Positions 25,681 to 33,710 of a stretch of 64,000 nt of DNA are shown in pieces. The notes beneath the pieces are model-generated. The model had not been told where the DNA came from. It was given only the letters and a program-made list of their open reading frames with translations, and made no database searches. The stretch lies in NCBI GenBank assembly GCA_965216155.1, contig CBDCFD010000005.1, positions 558,001 to 622,000 on the forward strand, written 5' to 3'. How positions within the stretch are numbered: the stretch's first letter is position 1; each line of letters opens with the position of its first letter. Source of the stretch: CATOSP01 sp965216155 (GTDB lineage Bacteria > Chloroflexota > Dehalococcoidia > Lucifugimonadales > UBA3495). A program made the translations under genes and the position numbers.

Positions 25681-26898
25681 ATGAAGATCGCCTGTGTACT
25701 GGTCACCCACCTTCCTCTGAAAGCCGAGCTGCGCCGCCGCCCGGAATTGCAGGGCAGACCAGTAGTTATAACCGAGAGCTACGGCGAGAGCTACGGCGAG
25801 AGCTACGGATCGAAGGATGTGGTCCTGGACAGCTCTCCCGGTGCACGGGGAGTCGTCACCGGCATGTCCCTTCAGGAGGCTGTGTCGCGGCGCAAAGATG
25901 CAGTGCTTTTGGAGGCGGACCAGCCCCACTATGACTCGGTCTTTGCCGATATGATCGACACCCTGGAGGGTAGAAGCCCCCTGGTCGAAAAGGCCGGCCT
26001 GGGCTGCGCCTACGTGGGGTTGGACGGCCTGGAACCCATGTACGGCGGCGAGCCCAGGCTCATCGCCTCCTTGCTCCAGGCCGTCCCCCAGCAGTTCAAC
26101 CCCCGGATCGGTGTGGCCATGGGAAAATTTCCGGCCTACGTGGCCGCCGTGACCAGCAGCGGAGGCCGGGCCGCCAAAACACCCGGCCTGGAGTCTGGGG
26201 GTCTGGCCGGGTTCTTGAAGGACGTCTCCGTGGACCTGTTGCCCCTGTCCTGGGACCAGAAGACCCGGCTGCACCGCTTCGGGCTGCATACCCTCGGCCA
26301 GTTGGCCGCCCTCCCGGTGGGCGCGGTCCAGGCCCAGCTACGCTCCGGCGGCAAGCGGGCGTGGGAGCTTGCCCGTGGCGTGGATTCCAGTCCCCTAGTG
26401 CCATACTGCCCCGAAGAGGTGGTCACCGAATCTCTCACCTTTCCTTCGCCGGCCATCACCCAATACGCGGTCTTGACGGCCATAGACGCCCTGCTGGGCA
26501 GGGCTTTTACCCGCCCGGAGGTCAAAGGCAAGTACGTCCGCGTCGCCGCCATAGAAAGCCGCATCGTCCGGCATCCTCCCTGGGTCAAACGGTTTTCCTT
26601 CAAAGACGCCGTGGGCAGCAAGGACAAAGCCCTGTTCGCCTTGAAGAGCCGGCTGGACACTATCTCCCTGCCCGGCCCCCTGGAAGATATGAAGCTGACC
26701 CTGACCGGGATCACCGGCGAGTCGGGCATTCAGTCCAGCCTCTTTTCCGACGTGCGCAAACGTGAGCAACTCAGTGAAATGATGAGCCATCTAGAGGCCA
26801 TCATGGGACGCAGGCCGCCCATATTCCAGGTGAAGGAGGTTGAGCCATGGTCGAGAATCCCCGAGAGACGCCGGGCACTGGCGCCCTTCGACTCTTGA
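25681..26898 (+). CDS. ImuB-like Y-family DNA polymerase (probably catalytically inactive)
   Basis: 405 residues. Overall it fits the Y-family: N-terminal strand MKIACVLVTHLPLKAELRRR, palm/fingers region (VTGMSLQEAVSRRKDAVLLE), thumb HhH-like segment (LHRFGLHTLGQLAALPVGAV) and little-finger domain to the end. The first catalytic acid is absent (CVLVTHLPL instead of D-x-D-C-F), and the SIDE(A) motif is replaced by YVGLDGLEP. That is the state of ImuB proteins, which act in the ImuA-ImuB-DnaE2 mutasome as a clamp-binding adaptor. No imuA or dnaE2 is adjacent. A 12-nt repeat (25774-25809) inserts ESYG three times in an early loop. It overlaps the frameshifted DUF6504-like gene. Confidence 0.8.
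   Translation: MKIACVLVTHLPLKAELRRRPELQGRPVVITESYGESYGESYGSKDVVLDSSPGARGVVTGMSLQEAVSRRKDAVLLEADQPHYDSVFADMIDTLEGRSPLVEKAGLGCAYVGLDGLEPMYGGEPRLIASLLQAVPQQFNPRIGVAMGKFPAYVAAVTSSGGRAAKTPGLESGGLAGFLKDVSVDLLPLSWDQKTRLHRFGLHTLGQLAALPVGAVQAQLRSGGKRAWELARGVDSSPLVPYCPEEVVTESLTFPSPAITQYAVLTAIDALLGRAFTRPEVKGKYVRVAAIESRIVRHPPWVKRFSFKDAVGSKDKALFALKSRLDTISLPGPLEDMKLTLTGITGESGIQSSLFSDVRKREQLSEMMSHLEAIMGRRPPIFQVKEVEPWSRIPERRRALAPFDS
25774..25809 (+). repeat. 12-bp tandem repeat, three copies, inside the ImuB-like gene
   Basis: GAGAGCTACGGC repeated three times (the last copy ends in GGA), encoding ESYG-ESYG-ESYG in frame. A slippage-prone coding microsatellite. Confidence 0.85.
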
Positions 26899-27132
26899 AC
26901 TTGCCCGTGCCGGTAACTGTCGACGAGGACTCTCGCGGGCGGCCTGGCCCTTACCATGCGTGGCCGCAAGGTGCGGGTGACGTCCATAGACGACCTGTGG
27001 GAGATCGACGAAGAGTGGTGGCTGGAGAAGCCCATAGTCAGGATGTATTACCAGGTAACCACCGGAGACGGCAAGTCCATCACCCTCTTTCAAGACCGCG
27101 TCACCGGCGCCTGGAGCCTTCAAAGAGGTTAG
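26847..27132 (+). pseudogene. DUF6504-like partner of ImuB, interrupted by a +1 frameshift
   Basis: An ATG at 26847 with AAGGAGG upstream overlaps the end of imuB and opens VENPRETPGTGALRLLNLPV then PVTVDEDSRGRP. Skipping one G near 26946 continues as ALTMRGRKVRVTSIDDLWEI and DEEWWLEKPIVRMYYQVTT, ending at TAG 27130-27132. The joined protein (about 94 residues) matches the small DUF6504-type proteins that follow Y-family polymerase genes (VDEDGRP...RGRKVRV...W.IDDEWW). The frame-1 piece by itself (ATG 26956) has no ribosome binding site. Either the gene is decaying, or the extra base is a sequencing error. Confidence 0.65.
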
Positions 27133-27294
27133 TTGCCGGTGGCACGCGCCTGGTCCCTGCCCATCGGCAAAATCACCCGTCCTACTGACACCCCGCCCCT
27201 TCCCACCTGGTGTAACCACTCCCTACCATAATCATTGTCGACATTCGCTCCCAGTCCAAATCCTGAACCGGCCACTGAGGCCCAGAGGTACAAA

Positions 27295-27702
27295 ATGGCG
27301 CACAACGGCCCCAAAAATAAAAAACCCGACCTTACTACCCGCCAGAGGATGGCCCTCCCCATACTTGCTTCCGCCCCCTCCGTGGCCGAGGCGGCCCGCC
27401 TGTCCAAGGTGGGCCGCAGGACCTTGCATCGCTGGCTCCAGGACGATGATTTCCGCAACGTACTTGCGCAACTTCATCAACAGTCCGCCGAGCTTGTGCG
27501 CACGCAGCTCCAGAGCGTCACCCTTCAAGCCATCCTCGTTCTGGGCGATTCCCTCGAAGACCCTAACCCGGACATACGTATGCGCGCTGCCCGCACCGCC
27601 CTCAGCTTCTCAGCCAGACTCAACGATATCCACAAACTGGAGCAGGAAGTCCAAGCCCTGGAAAACGCCCAAAACCTCCCTGCTGACCACCATTCAACCT
27701 GA
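27295..27702 (+). CDS. Helix-turn-helix protein of unknown role (terminase-small-subunit-like)
   Basis: 135 residues from the ATG at 27295 (AGAGG upstream); a TTG 20 codons earlier is possible. A helix-turn-helix is visible in ALPILASAPSVAEAARLSKV followed by GRRTLHRWLQDDDFRN, resembling the DNA-binding part of phage small terminase or IS-type HTH proteins. Later helices (MRAARTALSFSARLNDIHKL) may form a dimerisation coil. No phage genes surround it. Together with the 28082 gene it may be a small mobile or regulatory unit. Confidence 0.6.
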   Translation: MAHNGPKNKKPDLTTRQRMALPILASAPSVAEAARLSKVGRRTLHRWLQDDDFRNVLAQLHQQSAELVRTQLQSVTLQAILVLGDSLEDPNPDIRMRAARTALSFSARLNDIHKLEQEVQALENAQNLPADHHST

Positions 27703-27771
27703 CAAGGATCAGGGCCATTCGATTATCTGGATCAAAGACGCTCATGCGCCGCTACTACCCCATCCGTCATT

Positions 27772-27980
27772 CCTGCCCCGTACTGGATACGGGGCAGGCT
27801 TTGAGCCGGAATCCGGGAACCCTCTCTTACAACCACGTTCCTATACCCGAGCATTTCTGGGTTCCGGCGAAAGCTGGAACGACGATGTAGCCGGTTGCGG
27901 TCATGGCGGTCTTGGCCGTCTTAAAAACTATCTCAAAACTAGGCGAGCCTACCAACTCGTCGTTCCCGCGAAAGCGGGAA
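27772..27980. repeat. REP-like palindromic elements (three hairpins)
   Basis: Three hairpins in intergenic DNA. The first is CCTGCCCCGTA/TACGGGGCAGG (27772-27798, 11-bp perfect stem). The second is TTCCGGC-GAAA-GCTGGAA (27862-27879). The third is TTCCCGC-GAAA-GCGGGAA (27963-27980). The GTTCCCGCGAAAGCGGGAAT type is a well-known dispersed bacterial repeat with a GNRA-type loop. The rest of the gap 27703-28081 contains no gene. Confidence 0.75.
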
Positions 27981-28081
27981 TCCATGACCTCGGCTGGCGA
28001 TTGGCGGAATTTCAGCAGACTCAGTGGGTTTTGAGAATGTTCTTAATCGAAAGGCCCTGAACCAGGATTCGGAGGATTGAC

Positions 28082-28381
28082 ATGAGCATTGACATGGAAA
28101 TTAGGTCCTTGCGGTCTCGCATCCGCGCCCTCAAACGCAAGCTCGCTCGTCCACTCGCACAACTCGCCATCCGGAGCATGTCCGATGAGCTATGCCTGGA
28201 GTGGACCTGCGCCCAGGCAGACCGCCAACCCTTTCCCAACCCTCAAGACTTTGTCATCCGCGTCGCCGGCTCCGGCTACCGGCTGAAGTCCTTCACCGCC
28301 GTCATGCGCTACCTGGAAAGCTGCCGCGCTGAAAACCAACCGCCCGACCCCTGGCGTCTCCTCCGGACACTCCTGCCTTGA
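28082..28381 (+). CDS. Small basic hypothetical protein
   Basis: 99 residues, ATG at 28082 with GGAGGA at 28071-28076. The N-terminal helix is basic (LRSRIRALKRKLARPLAQLA); the rest (ELCLEWTCAQADRQPFPNPQ; GYRLKSFTAVMRYLESCRAE) suggests a compact domain. The codon composition and ribosome site support a real gene, but I do not recognise it. It shares direction with the HTH gene 380 nt upstream. Confidence 0.5.
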   Translation: MSIDMEIRSLRSRIRALKRKLARPLAQLAIRSMSDELCLEWTCAQADRQPFPNPQDFVIRVAGSGYRLKSFTAVMRYLESCRAENQPPDPWRLLRTLLP

Positions 28382-28499
28382 GAGAAGTTGCCCAAAGCCA
28401 AGAGCTGGCAGTAGTCTGTGACAGCCTGGCCGGAACATGCGAGCAAAAAAAGAGGATACCCAAAACGCGGAAACTGCCTGATACCCGTAGATCATTCGA

Positions 28500-28529
28500 T
28501 TGACTCGCCAAAATTATCCTTCTTATAAT
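28500..28529 (+). promoter_or_regulatory. Promoter of the PPC/cohesin/dockerin gene
   Basis: TTGACT (28500-28505), an 18-nt spacer and TATAAT (28524-28529), giving a leader of about 135 nt before the ATG at 28670. Near-consensus elements. Confidence 0.65.
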
Positions 28530-28560
28530 AGTCTCAAATTTCAACCAAAGAAGGGAATAC

Positions 28561-28604
28561 CCTGCGCCGCCCTGCGCAACACCGTGGCGGGGACAAAGCG
28601 CAGG
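28561..28604 (+). promoter_or_regulatory. Structured 5' leader
   Basis: CCTGCGC occurs twice (28561-28567, 28571-28577) and either copy can pair with GCGCAGG (28598-28604), giving two mutually exclusive hairpins upstream of the start. It does not match a riboswitch I know; GGGACAAAGC is only loosely like part of a c-di-GMP (GEMM) aptamer. Confidence 0.35.
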
Positions 28605-28669
28605 CAGAGATACCCAAACATCAAATCGAATGGGCCCGCAGCCAACGGGAGCGGGAGGGGTGAGTGGAG

Positions 28670-31600
28670 ATGCGGAACCAGGTCAAGCTGCGTGGAATAC
28701 TATCCAAGGTCCTCATACTTTCAGCCTTAGTCGTTGCCCTCCTAACCCTGCCGCCGGCCTCGCCTATCCAGGCGCAGAGTGACGACTATAGCGACAAAAG
28801 GTCACAAGCGGCTCTTATCAAGACCGATGGCGCCCCCAGGGTCGGGACCATCAACTCGGTCACCGACCTGCAAGACGTTGACTACTTCAAGTTCCAGACT
28901 CGGAGAGGGGTCCGCTACACCTTCGAATTGGCGTTTGTGGATAGAGGTGAGAATACCCTTAAAGATGCCCAACTGAAGGTCAGAAATTCTGATAAACGCG
29001 GTTACGCTGTCTCTAATCAACAGGTCGAATCCCGGACGGAGTCCTCGAAGTCCGTCACATGGGTGGCCAGGACTACCGACATCTACTTCCTTACCGTCTC
29101 GACAGCCTACGCGACGGGGACGGGGACGAGCACTCCGTACCTCGGTCAGTACAGGCTCAGCGCCCACGAGGAACTTGATCTCGAAGACCTCCATCCCGAC
29201 GCCCGGGATCAGTCGGAAAGAGTCACATTCGGAAGCCAGTACCAGGGAGCGATAAGCCCTTGGTCCAACCAGCCCAGTCTCTCCGGCACCATCCACGAAG
29301 GCGACGACTACGATTTCTTCACCTTCGAGGCAATTCGCGGCGCGAAGTATGCGTTCACCGCCACTCTGAGCGGCATGGATGGTCTCAAGATTGAGGTCAC
29401 CGACAGCGGCGGCAGCGAGACCCTGGCCAGCAACAAGGGGTTGGGGAACTCGCTGGAATGGGTCGCACAAAACACCGGGTCCTATTACATCACTCTAACT
29501 GGAAGCCCCCTTGTTCTGCAGCCCGTGGGCGCCTACACCCTCCAGGTCGACGAGGACGGGACCCTGAGAGACCGCTATCCCGACATCCAAGGCTCCGCCA
29601 ACCCCATCAACCTCGGCAACTTCATACCGGGGGCCATCAGTCCTCGCGACGACAAGGACTTCTTCTCCTTCACCACCGAGAGAGGTGTGGAATACACCAT
29701 CGATATAGACATGGCCGAGGGTGCCGCAGTCCACATCGAAGTACGCAATCGGTCGAATGAGATTAAGGCTACTAACCGGGGAATTGGTTCCAGCCTGGCT
29801 TGGACCGCCGAAACCCAGGGAGACACGTACATCGGAATCTCGGCCTTTCTGCAGCTCGAGGACCCGGTAGTGAATTACAACTTCAGGATCACCGGCGACA
29901 ACACCATGCAAGACCGCCACGCCGGGACAAAGGCCGGCGCGACGCGCATAAACCTGGAAATCGGCATTGCCGCGTCCATAAGCCCCCCGGGAGACCGGGA
30001 CTATTTCTCCTTCGACGCCAAGCGCGGCGTCAGTTACACCATCAATGCAAGTCTGGGCTCCATCCCCGGACTGAGAGTCCAGTTAGCCGGGTCTGATGAG
30101 GACATCGAGACCAGCACCGACAATGTGGCCAAAGACATCGAATGGACCTCTCCGGAAGATGGGACCTATTACCTCATCATCTCGGGGCTTTCCCAGCGGG
30201 ATGAGTCGACCGGCACTTACAACATAAGGATCACCGGCGACAACACCATGCAAGACCGCCACGCCGGGACAAAGGCCGGCGCGACGCGCATAAACCTGGA
30301 AATCGGCATTGCCGCGTCCATAAGCCCCCCGGGAGACCGGGACTACTTCTCCTTCGGCGCCAAGCGCGGCGTCAGTTACACCATCAAGGCAAGCCTGGGC
30401 TCCATCCCTGGACTGAGAGTCCAGATAGCCGGGTCTGATAGAGACATCGAGACCAGCACCGACAATGTGGCCAAAGACATCGAATGGACCTCTCCGGAAG
30501 ATGGGACCTACTACCTCATCATCTCGGGGCTTTCCCAGCGGGATGAGTCGGCCGGCACTTACAACATAAGGATCGACGGAGACAACACAATGGAGGACAG
30601 GCACGGAGACGACCAGGCCGGCGCTACGACGGTCGGCTACGGCAACCTCGTCTCCGGCGCGATTAGCCCGGACGAAGACCGGGACTACTTCTCCTTCGAA
30701 GCCAAGCGCGGCGTCGCGTATACCTTCAAGCTCGCATACGATGGCCTGGAGGCCGTGTCCCTCACCGTTGAAGGCGAAGGAGACCACAGCGGAGTGTTGG
30801 CCGGCAACTTCGGCCAAGGCTCGGAAGTGGTCTGGATCGCACCCGATGACGGCAAATACTTCCTGTCCGTATCCAAGTCTCCAATGGTGATTGAGGGCAC
30901 AGGCAGTTACACGCTGGAAATTTCCGCGGATACTTCGCTCGAAGACCGGCATGAAGGTGATTACCTCTCCGCTACCAAAATCGGACTCGGAAGCGCCATC
31001 TCCGCCGCTATCAGCCCCGCTGATGACCAGGACTACTTCCTCTTCGCGGCCGAGAAGGGCGCGACCTACACACTGGACGTGGAATTGGGGACCGCCGAAT
31101 CCGTAATCATGACGATCTCTCATCGTGACTCGGGATTCACTCAAACGAACTTCGGTTCAGGTGAGGACCTGCAGTGGACCGCTCCCGCCAAAGGAGACTA
31201 TATCGTGCTGGTCGCCGGCATGGCCCAGACCGAGAACCCGGTAGGGACCTACCGGGTCACCATGCGGCGGGGCGAACTACCGGAGGTCCCGGTAGCCCAA
31301 CCGGCGCCCGTGGATTCTTCTGAAAACCCAGTCCCGACACCCGAACCCAAGGCTGAAACCGAGACCAGGGTTGAACCTGAGACCAAGGTTGAACCCGAGC
31401 CGCCGGCGGTACCCTCCGGGGCAGTGCTCAGGGTGGGCTCTAGAACAGCCGGGCCAGGCGCCGCCGTTCTGGTCCCTGTCCGCCTCGAAAGGGGTGAACA
31501 AGTGGGCAGCCTCGGGTTCAACGTCAACTACGACCCCACAGTTGCCAGGGCTGTCAGAGTGTACCGGGGAGCCCGCATGTCACCCGCAACATTCAGCTTC

Positions 31601-31981
31601 AATGCTGCCGTGCCTGGTCTGATCCATATCGGGGCGGACGCTCGCGCTGAGGTTAGCGAGGACGGGTCTGCTGCGGTCATCGAATTCAGGACCGTAGGCG
31701 ACCGGGGCAGCTACAGCGATGTCACCATCTCCGACATGGTCGTGAGCGACGCCGGCGGCGAACTCCGCTCCATTCAAGTTCACCACGGCCTGTTGACCGT
31801 GGAATCCGCGGGGGTCGGCGACGGCAATGGCGACGGAAGAGTCACCGCGGTGGACGCTCTAATCGCCATGAGGATGTTTGTTGGACTGGTGAGCGAAGAC
31901 CTTGTTATGGACATGAACGGGGATGGCCGTGTAACCCCTGTTGACTCGATGGAAATTTTGCATCTGGCCAGGCGTGGGTAG
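28670..31981 (+). CDS. Secreted multi-PPC-repeat protein with C-terminal cohesin and dockerin
   Basis: 1103 residues from the ATG at 28670; a GTG two codons earlier is possible. A signal peptide (VLILSALVVALLTLPPASPI, cleavage near QAQS) is followed by seven PPC-like beta-sandwich repeats of about 114 residues. Each has the signature LEDRHxGDxxxATxIxLG, then A(I/S)SPxxDxDYFxF and a W(T/I)APxxGxYYL-type strand. After a Pro/Glu/Thr linker (about 870-915) comes a cohesin-like domain (VLVPVRLERGEQVGSLGFNV and NYDPTVARA). The end is a dockerin with two calcium loops (GDGNGDGRVTAVDALIAMRM; DMNGDGRVTPVDSMEILHLA). PPC domains usually accompany secreted proteases; here no catalytic domain is present. 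It probably acts as an extracellular binding or scaffold protein, and the adjacent membrane cohesin could anchor its dockerin. Confidence 0.85.
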   Translation: MRNQVKLRGILSKVLILSALVVALLTLPPASPIQAQSDDYSDKRSQAALIKTDGAPRVGTINSVTDLQDVDYFKFQTRRGVRYTFELAFVDRGENTLKDAQLKVRNSDKRGYAVSNQQVESRTESSKSVTWVARTTDIYFLTVSTAYATGTGTSTPYLGQYRLSAHEELDLEDLHPDARDQSERVTFGSQYQGAISPWSNQPSLSGTIHEGDDYDFFTFEAIRGAKYAFTATLSGMDGLKIEVTDSGGSETLASNKGLGNSLEWVAQNTGSYYITLTGSPLVLQPVGAYTLQVDEDGTLRDRYPDIQGSANPINLGNFIPGAISPRDDKDFFSFTTERGVEYTIDIDMAEGAAVHIEVRNRSNEIKATNRGIGSSLAWTAETQGDTYIGISAFLQLEDPVVNYNFRITGDNTMQDRHAGTKAGATRINLEIGIAASISPPGDRDYFSFDAKRGVSYTINASLGSIPGLRVQLAGSDEDIETSTDNVAKDIEWTSPEDGTYYLIISGLSQRDESTGTYNIRITGDNTMQDRHAGTKAGATRINLEIGIAASISPPGDRDYFSFGAKRGVSYTIKASLGSIPGLRVQIAGSDRDIETSTDNVAKDIEWTSPEDGTYYLIISGLSQRDESAGTYNIRIDGDNTMEDRHGDDQAGATTVGYGNLVSGAISPDEDRDYFSFEAKRGVAYTFKLAYDGLEAVSLTVEGEGDHSGVLAGNFGQGSEVVWIAPDDGKYFLSVSKSPMVIEGTGSYTLEISADTSLEDRHEGDYLSATKIGLGSAISAAISPADDQDYFLFAAEKGATYTLDVELGTAESVIMTISHRDSGFTQTNFGSGEDLQWTAPAKGDYIVLVAGMAQTENPVGTYRVTMRRGELPEVPVAQPAPVDSSENPVPTPEPKAETETRVEPETKVEPEPPAVPSGAVLRVGSRTAGPGAAVLVPVRLERGEQVGSLGFNVNYDPTVARAVRVYRGARMSPATFSFNAAVPGLIHIGADARAEVSEDGSAAVIEFRTVGDRGSYSDVTISDMVVSDAGGELRSIQVHHGLLTVESAGVGDGNGDGRVTAVDALIAMRMFVGLVSEDLVMDMNGDGRVTPVDSMEILHLARRG
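29889..30572 (+). repeat. Tandem 342-bp duplication encoding PPC repeats 4 and 5
   Basis: The word ACCGGCGACAACACCATGCA starts at 29891 and recurs at 30233, and the two 342-bp units (114 codons) are almost identical over their length with only scattered substitutions. The other PPC repeats have diverged much more, so this duplication is recent. Confidence 0.85.
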
Positions 31982-31991
31982 GTGATCTGAG

Positions 31992-32591
31992 ATGAAGTGG
32001 TGGCTAACAGTTGCGCTCTATTTTGTAAGTTCCTATTGGAGACGGCTACTCCTGTTCGGCGGAGTGGCGGCCCTCATGGCCGTCGGTGTCCTAGTGCTCG
32101 TAATGTTCGTAGGACGAGACTCCGACCGGGTTGAGGCATCCCAATCGACTCCGGAGCCGCTGGTGCTCGCTAAGGCGGGACCGGCCACAGTGCCCGCACC
32201 CCCCAGGATAGAGGTACCCGTACGCTTGTCACGAGCCGACAACATAGGCAGCCTGGAGTTCGTCTTCGCCTACAATCCGCAGATGTTGGAACTCGTGGAG
32301 GTCAAGAAGGGAAATCTGGCCGGTGAGTCCCTGCTCGACTCCGCTTCCCGCACTCCTGGCCGGATCTGGACCGCGCTTATAAACCCGGAAGGCATCACCG
32401 GGAATGGTGCGGTCGCAGTCTTCACCTTCGACGTGCTTGACTCCGAGGTCACGGAAAGCATGTTGAATCTCGAAAGCGTGTACGCCCATGACGCGACTAC
32501 CCTCTTGGACCTTTTGGCGGAGGCAAGCCAGGGAAAATTTGTCGGCGAAGGGCTCGCCATTACCTCCCCGCGCCTGAATTTCGTCAACTAA
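31992..32591 (+). CDS. Membrane-anchored single-cohesin protein
   Basis: 199 residues, beginning 10 nt after the previous stop. One hydrophobic helix (LLLFGGVAALMAVGVLVLVM) anchors it with a short basic cytoplasmic tail. After a spacer, the external part is a cohesin-type domain: PRIEVPVRLSRADNIGSLEF, VFAYNPQMLELVEVKKGNL, ISP-like WTALINPEGITGNGAVAVF and FDVLDSEVTESMLNLESVYA. The fold matches the cohesin of the preceding protein. Cohesins bind dockerins with high affinity, so this could tether the dockerin-ending product of the upstream gene to the membrane. That pairing is inferred from adjacency. Confidence 0.75.
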   Translation: MKWWLTVALYFVSSYWRRLLLFGGVAALMAVGVLVLVMFVGRDSDRVEASQSTPEPLVLAKAGPATVPAPPRIEVPVRLSRADNIGSLEFVFAYNPQMLELVEVKKGNLAGESLLDSASRTPGRIWTALINPEGITGNGAVAVFTFDVLDSEVTESMLNLESVYAHDATTLLDLLAEASQGKFVGEGLAITSPRLNFVN

Positions 32592-32604
32592 TAGCCATCT
32601 GACG

Positions 32605-32644
32605 CCCCGCTTACCGGTTACCCGTGGGGGGTAGGTAAGCGGGG
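32605..32644 (+). terminator. 11-bp hairpin after the cohesin operon
   Basis: CCCCGCTTACC (32605-32615) pairs perfectly with GGTAAGCGGGG (32634-32644). It lies 13 nt after the cohesin stop and is a probable terminator, without an obvious T tract. Confidence 0.6.
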
Positions 32645-32803
32645 TAACCTTCCCCGCTCTACGGCCAACGCCTTCCTCGATCCCTCTCCCTCTCCGCGAC
32701 AACCTCAGATAACCCCCCTATCGCCAAATAGAGAGTCTAGCAGAGCCCCATCGTGATATCCTAACTGGCGGCCTTACCTGAGACCCTGAGAGGAGGAATT
32801 GCG

Positions 32804-33676
32804 ATGAAGCTCCACCTCGTTGACGGGACCTACGAGCTATTCCGGGCCCACTTCGCCCTGCCCTACTCGGAAGCCCCCGGCGGGCGGCCTGTCGCGGCCG
32901 TCAGAGGCATGATCCAGACCATGCTGTCCCTGCTGAGAGAGGACGACGTCACTCATCTGGCCTGTGCTTTCGACCACGTGGTCGAGTCGTTCCGCAACGA
33001 CCTTTTCGACGGGTACAAGACGGGCGAAGTGGTCCCCGATGACCTGATGGCCCAGTTCGGTCTGGCCGAGCGCGCCGTCTCAGCCCTGGGGGTAGTCGTC
33101 TGGCCCATGGTGGAGTTCGAAGCCGACGACGCCATCGCAGCCGCGGCCGCACGTTGGGCGGATGCATCCGGTATGGAGCAAGTCGTAATCTGCTCGCCCG
33201 ACAAAGACATGACACAGATGGTCCGGGGCTCTCGAGTCGTCTGCCTGGACCGCAGGCGCAGGACGGTCATGGATGAAGCTGGCGTTCACGAGAAATTCGG
33301 TGTGTGGCCCGCTTCGATCCCCGATTACCTGGCGCTGGTAGGGGACTCGGCGGACGGCATTCCAGGGATTCCCCGGTGGGGTGCGAAAACAACCGCGCTC
33401 GTGTTGGACCGCTACCGCCACATAGAAAATATCCCGGACGATTGGAACGATTGGGAGGTCGGCCCTCGAGGCGGCAAGGCCGTCGCGGCTAGCCTGGCGG
33501 AACGGCGCAGCGACGCTATGCTCTACAAGGAATTGGCCACTCTACGCCTGGACGTTCCCCTTACGGAGGGACTGGACCAGCTTCGCTGGAAGGGAGTCCC
33601 CAGGGAGGAATATCAGTCGCTCTGCGCGGATCTGGGTTTCATGGGACTGGCGGACCTTCCCGGCGCCTGGCGGTAA
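32804..33676 (+). CDS. 5'-3' exonuclease (FEN/PIN-like, Pol I N-domain type)
   Basis: 290 residues; ATG after AGGAGGAATT. Matches the stand-alone 5'-3' exonuclease family: acidic metal cluster LHLVDGTYELFRAHFA, THLACAFDHVVESFRNDLFD, GYKTGEVVP, EADDAIAAAA, VICSPDKDMTQMV and the helix-3-turn-helix YLALVGDSADGIPGIPRWG. Such enzymes remove RNA primers or flap structures during replication and repair. No polymerase domain is present. Genes on both sides are unrelated. Confidence 0.9.
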   Translation: MKLHLVDGTYELFRAHFALPYSEAPGGRPVAAVRGMIQTMLSLLREDDVTHLACAFDHVVESFRNDLFDGYKTGEVVPDDLMAQFGLAERAVSALGVVVWPMVEFEADDAIAAAAARWADASGMEQVVICSPDKDMTQMVRGSRVVCLDRRRRTVMDEAGVHEKFGVWPASIPDYLALVGDSADGIPGIPRWGAKTTALVLDRYRHIENIPDDWNDWEVGPRGGKAVAASLAERRSDAMLYKELATLRLDVPLTEGLDQLRWKGVPREEYQSLCADLGFMGLADLPGAWR

Positions 33677-33710
33677 CGGACGGGGAAGCCGGAGCTAGGG
33701 GGTGGGGCGG

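Noticed and set aside
27235..27294. TTG at 27235 as the start of the HTH gene
   Set aside because: The extension is low-complexity and the ATG at 27295 has the better ribosome binding site.
27295..27702. Prophage small terminase
   Set aside because: Only the helix-turn-helix resembles it; no portal, large terminase or other phage gene nearby.
28540..28660. c-di-GMP (GEMM) riboswitch in the PPC leader
   Set aside because: Only a GGGACAAAGC-like word matches; the second conserved stem and GNRA receptor are not there.
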